From Clitoria ternatea (lineage: Eukaryota; Streptophyta; Magnoliopsida; Fabales; Fabaceae): DNA of 64,000 nucleotides. The notes under the pieces were generated by a model, which saw only the letters and a list, made by a program, of their open reading frames with translations, ran no database searches and was not told where the DNA came from. A program made the position numbers and the translations under genes. Shown piece after piece: positions 57,414-64,000 of the stretch. Positions within the stretch are counted from its first letter, which is position 1, and the number at the start of each line of letters is the position of its first letter. The DNA is taken from the NCBI GenBank assembly GCA_037962975.1, contig CM075674.1, positions 43,600,501-43,664,500 on the forward strand, written 5' to 3'.

Positions 57414-58934
57414 TGTAACATCCTAAATTTCAAAATAGAGAATTAATTTAATGAAATAAATATTGAATAATTGAATGTGAATTATTTAATGTCCTAAAAT
57501 ATTGGAAATAATTTAATTAAGATTTTCAGAGACTGTTAGTTATTTATTGAGACCGGATAAGCAGAAAATTAACCCATATAAAATATGAGTGTCAGACCAA
57601 GTATCTCTGATTGAGATGTCATTGGTCAGGGCCGTAGATAATATTACTGGAAATCCGAATATGTATTCGGAATAATTTTTAGACAAAGTATTGAGCCCAA
57701 ACAGAGAGCCTGTTTATTAAAAACGGAAGAGTTTAGTAATGGGCTTAAAATTAAAACAAAACCTCACCTCTTTCATTCTCATTTCCCGTGACTCTCACTC
57801 TCCCTTATGCAAACACACCTTTTCTTCTTTCTATCATCTCCCCACTCATCTTCTTCACTCTCTTCTCCCTTATACACCTAAGAAAAGCTAGGTGCCCCTT
57901 CCCCTCTCTTATTTTCGTTCACCATTGGAGCAAGGAGGAGCATTAGGTGCTTGAAGTCTTCCCTTTTCTCACCTCCATTTTCGAGTTCACCATCCTCTCC
58001 CTTGGTTTCTATTTTTGTTTCTGGATTTAGGTAAGTTCTTTCTCATTTTAATGGTGGTTGAACCCTGGGAGAGTACTAAATGCATGTAGGTAGTGAAAGA
58101 AACCATTAAATAAGAAAAACCTAAGGTGGGGTGAAATAAATGTGGACATTTATAAGCAATAAATAGGGTGTATGAAAATAAGTTGGAAGGATGATGAGTA
58201 TTAAAGTGCATTTATGATATGGTTGGGTTTCACAAAACCCTAACTTATGAAATTGGGGGGAAATGGGTAATGTGAATGGGAAAAAGCATTAATTGATGAT
58301 GAGAAGTGTTGTAAATGATGAGGTAGTGGCATTTAATGGTGATTTAAGAGAAGGAATTCCCAAAGCCTAATTAGGCAAATGAATAAAACCTATAAATAGT
58401 CTCTACATGATAAGAATCATGTGTACATATATGCATATGCATGTTGAAATGGTGTTTGAATGAATGATTGATGTGGTCCTATAATCGATTGGTGTAGGAC
58501 TTGATAACACTTGTGAGGACGGAACATCGAACCCAGAAGTCTACTTCTCTTGAGGTAGGAGAGGGGTGTATTTTCTAAATGCATGAGATCTTGTATGATG
58601 ATAATGTATGTATTGATGTAGTATGGCATGTTCTCTTGAATGGATGTAGTACCATATATATGTGATGTGAAATTGAGTAAGGTTCTTGTGATGATTAATT
58701 TTGGAATAAGACCTTGATGAGGTTATGAGTGGTATAATGTGTGATGACATGTTATCGATTCCATGTGTGGCTTGATGAATATTTGAGATCCTTGGCTAGG
58801 ATGATTTCCTGTATATGATGATTGGAATATATATGTTTGATTATGTAGAATTAACTTTGTGATTAACTATAAGTTGCACCCTAGATGAGAGGGTGAGAAA
58901 ATCCTTATGAGATTGAGGTATGCATGAGCATTTA

Positions 58935-58937
<3 letters not shown>

Positions 58938-58972
<35 letters not shown>
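58938..58972. repeat. (TA)n microsatellite
   Basis: A run of about 17 TA dinucleotides. Confidence 0.95.
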
Positions 58973-58974
<2 letters not shown>

Positions 58975-59004
58975 ACATGGCATGCATAAGTACATTTATA
59001 ATAT

Positions 59005-59335
59005 GAATAACCTTACGGAGTTCCACGAATGGAGTTCTCGACGTGATGATATTGTAATATTTATGATATGAATAACCTTACAGGGTTCCACGAAGGGAGT
59101 ACCCGATGTGATGATGTTATGATAATTGATAAATGAATAACCTTGTAGGGTTCCACGAGGGGAGTACCCCTTACGAGGCGGGAAATCGATGTGTTGATAT
59201 TTATGATAAATAACCTTGCGGGGTTCCACGAAGGGAGTACCCAACATGATGACGATATGGAATTGTAATAAACAACCTTGCGGGGTTCCATGAAGGGAGT
59301 ACCCCTTGTGAGGCGGGAAACCGACGTGATGATAA
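59005..59335. repeat. Five-copy 64-74-bp tandem repeat
   Basis: Units start near 59006, 59070, 59135, 59209 and 59272. They share AATAACCTTGCGGGGTTCCA and GAAGGGAGTACCC; two copies have an extra GAGGCGGGAAA segment. Confidence 0.85.
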
Positions 59336-60249
59336 TTAAGTTAAGTGGTTGTGATAACTAGTGGATTGAAAATCGGATCCATGCATATGCATCTTTAAAT
59401 ACAGTATGTGCATTAGCCATAGAAGCATGGCATAATGTGATATCTTGTTGAGGAGATTGTGTGAGGAGTAGGTGGAACTCTCTTGATTACTAACTGTAAT
59501 TGTGTCAATGATTGGTGTGACCTTATGAATTTTAATGGATATATGTGTTCAATGAATTTGATGAATAATTGATTTTGTGCTAATTGAACTTCTCTTAGGG
59601 AGAAGATGTTAATATTGCATTTATGTATATATATTATCACAATTGTTAGACTTTCATCATTGAGAAAGTATACTCACTCTCCATGTGGTATATCTTTTTA
59701 GCTCCTGTGTTGTAGGGCTACCTATGGAGCTTTTGTATGGAAAAGTGGTGTGAAGGAAGCCTATTTTGGGTAAAGAATGCCTTGGTTGGCAATTGTTTTG
59801 AGTTTGTGGCTTTTACATGGATTTTTGTAATGTATATAGTTATAATGAATGTTTTGTATAGCCAAGGATTGGTATAGAAACTTGTATGGATGATGAATGG
59901 ATAATGATGATTTTGGAGGGTCATGTAGGAAAATGAGACCCTAGAGTTTATGACTCATTTTTGTAAGTGACCTTAGCCTTAATTAGATATTGAAAATGAA
60001 GCATGATGTAGTTAAAACTTATAAATGAATGATGATTTACATAAAAAAAACTACATTTTATAGATTATGCCAAGTAGTAAGTTAAATTAGATATAATTAT
60101 AGGTTGGAATGAAAATTTATGGGTATGGAGTCTTAGAACAAGTTTTAAATGGGTAACATGATGGATGTGATATGATGAATTTAAGTAAATTGGCTTGAGT
60201 TGAGTTTTGGCATGTTGTGTTGCTCAATTTCATCACTTTCTGAGTTTTT

Positions 60250-60550
60250 ACTGATAATCTTGCTCAAGCGAGATGGGTGCTCACTCAAGCGAGAATTCCC
60301 CATGCATGTTATTTGGTCACTGGCCAAATCTCGCTCAGGTGAGAGTGGGTCTCGCTCAAGCGAGATTACCCACGTATCAGATGTTAGCCACTGGAAGAAA
60401 ATCGCTCAGGCGAGTTGGTCCTCGCTCGAGCGAGAGTGAGGGACTTTGCCACTGGACCGATTTCACTTGAGCGAAGGGTCTTTGGAGGGCGGCACTCGCT
60501 CAAGCGAGTGAGCGTAGATTTGATCCTGGAGGAAACTTGCTCAAGCTCGC
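60250..60550. repeat. GCTCAAGCGAG palindrome cluster
   Basis: Eight or more copies of CTCGCTCAAGCGAGA or close variants (CTCAGGCGAG, GCTCGAGCGAG). Each is a near-perfect inverted repeat. Known from legume LTRs in my experience; the host assignment from this is soft. Confidence 0.75.
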
Positions 60551-60554
60551 TGCC

Positions 60555-60626
60555 TTGGAGAAATGTCCTTTCTTTTTGTTCTATGGACAATCTTTGGAGA
60601 AATGTCCTTTCTTTTTATAGATGAAG
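60555..60626 (-). repeat. 39-bp direct duplication in the coat-protein end
   Basis: TTGGAGAAATGTCCTTTCTT occurs at 60555 and again at 60594. The period of 39 bp is 13 codons, so the duplication duplicates KKKGHFSK-type codons. It lies at the LTR/virus border. Confidence 0.75.
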
Positions 60627-61400
60627 CATCTCTGGCCCTTGCTCTTTCCTCTAAAAGGTCTCTTCTTGAAGAATCTGAATTTCTTTTTCTTTTTGTACAA
60701 GGCCTTATTTTTCTTTTCTTTCTTTATAGAATGAAGCTTTGAATTTTTGCAAATATAATTCTCTTTATCATACTTTATCTTCAAATACTTCTTCTTAGAA
60801 ATGCCCTTGTACTTCTTCTGATTGTTCAGCATCTTGTCTATCAAACTCTATTGGCTACAGATTTTGTCTAGGGCAACCATTCCAACTTGGTGGATTTCTC
60901 CAAGTGTCATTTCTGTGACATTTTTATTGGCTGCTTGTAAGAATTCTCCATATTTCTTCTTGAAGTTCTTCTAGGAGAGAAATTATATAAGTAATTTTGA
61001 GACTTAGATCATTAAATCCATTCAGCTGATAGAATCTCTGAAACATTCTCTGATAATGTCTTTTGAGATCTGTCTTTTTTAATGAACAACACTTCATCTC
61101 AAAATATTCTTTTTTGGATTCTTTCTCAATTACAGAAATGTCTCTCAAGAAGTGAAATTGGAGAAAATAGATCACATCTGAAATAGGTTGGCTATGGAGT
61201 TATTCTTGATTTACCGGACTAATGGATTGGTACCATTCTTTGAGAACTCCGGTCATTCTAGCACAGAACTCTTTAACCACCTTATATGATTCTTCATGCT
61301 GGATAATTTTTGCATTCATCCAGGCTTTGAACTCAAGGAATTTTTTATTCCACTAAGAAGGAGGAATTCCATCTATGGAGAAGAATAAAAACCAGTACAA
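60581..61400 (-). pseudogene. Pararetrovirus coat protein region
   Basis: A Lys-rich end with the CCHC-type knuckle CFIYKKKGHFSKDC, where the second Cys is Tyr. Upstream (60924-61175 and beyond) are coat-like segments with FQRFYQLNGF. Stops occur about every 80-100 codons. The role in the living virus would be RNA/DNA packaging. Confidence 0.72.
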
Positions 61401-61534
61401 ACAGGGGTGTTTATTTCTCTAGGATCTAATCCAGGCTGTGTAGACATTTCTTCTTGTCTGGTCATTAAAATTCTTGAAATATCAGCATACTCATCATACA
61501 CAACTTTTGTTTCAGTGGAATTCAACTCAGTGTT

Positions 61535-62146
61535 TTACCAATCTCCTTCAGAGAAGGTTTCTCCTTCAGTGGAGAAGGTTTCTCCATCAGTGGATTCAAA
61601 CTCTTCTTTGTTTTGGGAATACATCAACGATATTACATAAGATATTGGCTTATGTGAAACGTTCAGGGAAAGTTTGGGTGTTTGTGTTGGAGATTCTTCT
61701 GACACAGAATCTTCTCCATCATCCTTTATGGAAGGAGGAACAGATTGTTCTTTTCTTTTTCCAACAGGATCAAACTTTCTCAAGGTAAGGTTTGGAGGAA
61801 TAAATGGGCTAGGATTCTGTATGGCTTGTGGAGTGTATGATGTAAAGATTTTTGAAGGAGGTATGAAATAGGGATCTGGTTCAAAGGACCTTTCTTTAAA
61901 AGAAGGTTTTAGACTCTTGGAAGCAACATATCCTTTTAACTCTTCATACTGAGCTCTAACCTTTCTCAGTTCTCTTTCTTTTTCAACAAAGGTGGAGCTG
62001 ATCTTTTCTCCCTTCAATTTCTGTACTTCTTCCTTAAGCTGTGCCATTTTTTGCTTTATCTCAAAATAATGCTCTTGCAGCCTTTTGGACATATTTTTTA
62101 TCTCCTTATCTAAGGAGTCAGCAATTTTATCAATTTTTTTGTCCAT
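61535..62146 (-). pseudogene. Pararetrovirus coiled-coil region
   Basis: A 203-codon open stretch. The N-terminal half is a heptad-rich coiled coil (MSKRLQEHYFEIKQKMAQL), the rest Pro/Ser-rich with an acidic end including a duplicated GETFS unit. The position between movement and coat proteins suggests a virion-associated or scaffolding part of the polyprotein. Confidence 0.6.
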
Positions 62147-62149
62147 GTT

Positions 62150-62839
62150 CTACAAGAATTCATTCTGAGCCACAACGTTTTTAGTTTGCCAATTCATAAC
62201 TTCTTCTGCTTGAGTAATTGGCCTTGTTGATCCATCAGTATTCACTTTGGAAGGTACCAGAAAGGGTTTAGTCTGTATCTTTTTAACAAGATCAACTTTT
62301 TTTTCCAAGGAAGGAAAGTTTGCATTATAAGAGGCTGAAGTGGAAGAGAACATCATACATGCTTATGGTATAGCTGTCTGTTTGGGAGGTAGTTCAACAG
62401 GCTTACACTTTTGTACAGCCAAAGGTTTTGGAGATGGTTTAGTTGGTGGAGGCCATGTGACTAAGGATGGGTCATTTGGTGGTGGAGGATACTTATGTTT
62501 TTTGAGAATTTTCAAGGCTTCTTCATAGAAAGGAAGAGGCTCGTACTTCTTTCTGATTCCAACCCATGGTCCATTTTCAGGATCAAATCTCCTTTCAGGT
62601 TTATTAGGAGATTTGCAAGGAGACTTCTTCTTCTTTCTCCTTCTGGGTTCATCATCATCACTGTCATCATAGTCGCTGCTATCATAGTCCATGTAGCAAT
62701 CACAACCTGGATCACACATCTCAGGTGCCACATCCCATATAAAGTGACCATTTATCTTATCACTATAGATGGGCGTTCCATCAGCTTTGAATGAATAAAC
62801 AGGAAATTTTTTTTTTTGTTTTCCTAGGGTGATCATCAT
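62150..62839 (-). pseudogene. Pararetrovirus Cys/Asp-rich and Pro-rich linker
   Basis: Open stretch 62363-62839 with CDPGCDCYMDYDSSDYD followed by a basic RRRKKKK patch and a Pro-rich tail, then a second segment at 62150-62356. Polyprotein linker; no enzymatic motif. Confidence 0.55.
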
Positions 62840-62924
62840 GGTTGAGAAGACTGGGTTGGTTGAAGGGGAAGAAGATTCTCCTTTAGACTTGAAGATAGTC
62901 TTTACTCTGTCATCAGTGAGCTTT

Positions 62925-63818
62925 TAAATATGGCTCAGTAGACACTATGGGTTTCGATTATTTTTTCTGTGCCTCATAGTCACTAATCCATTCTATAGGA
63001 ATGAGTTTTAGTAACTCCTCTCTAGGGATTTGCCTGGGAACCTAGATGATAGATGGAGTTTTCTCCTCAAAATTTACTATCACCATCAAAGCATTTTTTG
63101 AGATTTTGGAGTCAACAGGAAGATCAAAGAGATGATCTTGTACTCTGAATATGATCTGGTGATTAAGAGTAGCTTTAAATGCATCCGAGTCTTAAGGGGC
63201 TCCTATAAGTTGGACCTAAACTTAGAACCTGTGTGGAAGAGTCGGATCCTTCAGATGGACATTAAAATTTGGAAATATGGTTAAAACCACACTTCCTGCA
63301 TTAAGTGTTGTGAGGAATGTGCCAATCACTACATCCTCATAGTGATGGAAGGTAGAGTCTATTAGAGAGACTCTGGCTGTAACGTGCATGCCTTTTCTTC
63401 CATAGAGAGTTAAAATTAGCCGAACTGCTCCTAGATGAAGTGCAACGTATCCTTCTTTTTGCCATAATTTGATTAGATATGGATTTATTTCCAGATCTAC
63501 ATATTGTTCTGTAGAAGTAGCATTAAGAGGACAAGAATCAAGCTTTGAAGTCTGGATGACTTCTTTCACTCCAAGTCTAGGGGTAGATATAAGCTTTTTT
63601 ACGGACTAAGTGAAGTTAGATTTGTGTCTTCTGAAAACGTTATAAGGATTCAAAAGAGGAGGAACAACACTTTCTATCTGAGCATTCTTAGGAACAAAGG
63701 TATACTCAATTAGGTTTTCAAGTTTGTTTGAGAGGGTCTTTTTACAGGATTCAGGGACAGAAAGAGAAATTTTTGAAGAAAGACTTACGGCACTAGGACG
63801 AGGGTTTGTTCCACTCAT
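62925..63818 (-). pseudogene. Pararetrovirus movement protein region (30K type)
   Basis: The ATG at 63818 (MSGTNPRPSAV) opens the polyprotein about 100 bp after the PBS. A stop ends the first stretch at 63606. The next (63222-63569) has LHLGAVRLILTLYGRKG and GTFLTTLNAGSVVLTIFPNF, patterns of the 30K-superfamily movement protein of petuvirus-like caulimovirids. A third part runs to about 62925 after another stop. Confidence 0.78.
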
Positions 63819-63914
63819 GTTTAAGGAGATTCTTCTTACTCACTCTCGGCTAGTATTATTATACCATATTCACCCGCTTCAAGAAAAAAAGATACAATAA
63901 TTTGATACCGATTA

Positions 63915-63927
63915 GGCTCTGATACCA
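63915..63927 (-). promoter_or_regulatory. Pararetrovirus primer-binding site (right copy)
   Basis: On minus TGGTATCAGAGCC, the Met-tRNA type site of caulimovirids, about 100 bp before the polyprotein ATG. Confidence 0.85.
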
Positions 63928-64000
63928 TCGTTGACTGAGAGCCTCCTTAACATAAATATAAATACCCAAATATACAAACAATGCATTTTCGGCAACCTCA

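Larger units (their letters stand above)
57414..60550 (+). mobile_element. Gypsy-type LTR insertion splitting the pararetrovirus
   Basis: Starts TGTAACATCC, the Tekay/Del-type LTR start, and separates the viral protease (left) from the coat protein (right). The body has a pyrimidine-rich stretch (57760-57960), a 64-74-bp tandem repeat array, a (TA)n tract and GCTCAAGCGAG palindromes. No internal coding region is seen, so it is a solo or truncated LTR of about 3.1 kb. The right boundary is uncertain: I could not find a terminal TTACA, nor a copy of the left flank ggaag there. Confidence 0.6.
53871..64000 (-). mobile_element. Endogenous pararetrovirus (Caulimoviridae), tandem-type integrant
   Basis: On minus: primer-binding site, movement-protein-like region, coiled-coil and acidic region, coat protein with zinc finger remnant, aspartic protease, RT, RNase H and a C-terminal extension. 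The leader sequence is directly repeated at 53871-54069 and 63795-64000 (offset 9,924 bp), as expected for a head-to-tail array. Subtracting the LTR insert leaves about 6.8 kb, near caulimovirid genome size. Order and content suggest a petuvirus- or florendovirus-like single polyprotein. Many stops and frameshifts interrupt it, and key residues are lost, so it is a decayed relic. No integrase is seen. Confidence 0.85.

Noticed and set aside
58841..59291. Short open frames over the tandem repeats on minus
   Set aside because: Low-complexity translations of the repeat and of (TA)n; no start context or homology.
59005..59335. Regularly spaced repeats resembling a CRISPR array
   Set aside because: The spacers are themselves similar, the units are degenerate, and the context is a eukaryotic LTR; it is an ordinary tandem repeat.

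Overview
This is plant nuclear DNA, almost certainly from a eudicot and plausibly a legume. The evidence is indirect: plant-lineage Ty1/Copia, Ty3/Gypsy-Tat, Tekay-like and CACTA elements, an endogenous caulimovirid, and LTR palindromes of the GCTCAAGCGAG type that I associate with Phaseoleae repeats. I found no conserved single-copy host gene. The one possible non-transposon gene is a 47-residue membrane ORF at 52297-52440.

Layout. (1) A degenerate Ty1/Copia-type element spans 1-50784, with its 5' LTR cut by the window start. It keeps a gag but shows no pol; an AT-rich spacer of about 3.7 kb stands in its place. (2) Two almost full-length Ty3/Gypsy Tat-lineage elements of about 16.6 kb are inserted 522 bp apart in that gag, in opposite orientations: A (1581-18162, gag-pol on minus, TSD aattt) and B (18685-35270, gag-pol on plus, TSD gtatg). 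Together they form an inverted repeat of about 33 kb. (3) A 9.5-kb CACTA element (41119-50596, TSD tat) sits inside the Copia 3' LTR. It encodes a TnpD-type transposase and a 13-exon TnpA-type gene ending in a Ulp1-like C48 protease domain. (4) Sparse sequence from 50785 holds a solo LTR related to the Tat elements (51304-52060, TSD catta), the small ORF, and a truncated Tekay-like LTR (52992 to about 53870). (5) From about 53871 to the window end lies a decayed endogenous pararetrovirus on the minus strand. It is flanked by direct repeats of its leader, so it is part of a tandem array, and it is split by a Gypsy-type LTR insertion (57414 to about 60550).

The most interesting content is in Tat elements A and B. 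Each carries, antisense to gag-pol and between pol and the 3' LTR, two paralogous coiled-coil genes. Each gene has its own TATA-like box, a short GT-AG intron at the same position and its own 3' end. They look like a tandemly duplicated gene unit carried by the retrotransposon. All the large coding units in the window are broken by stops or frameshifts, so the window is a nested graveyard. The order can be read from the nesting, the TSDs and the LTR divergence: Copia first, then A, then B, with CACTA also later than Copia.
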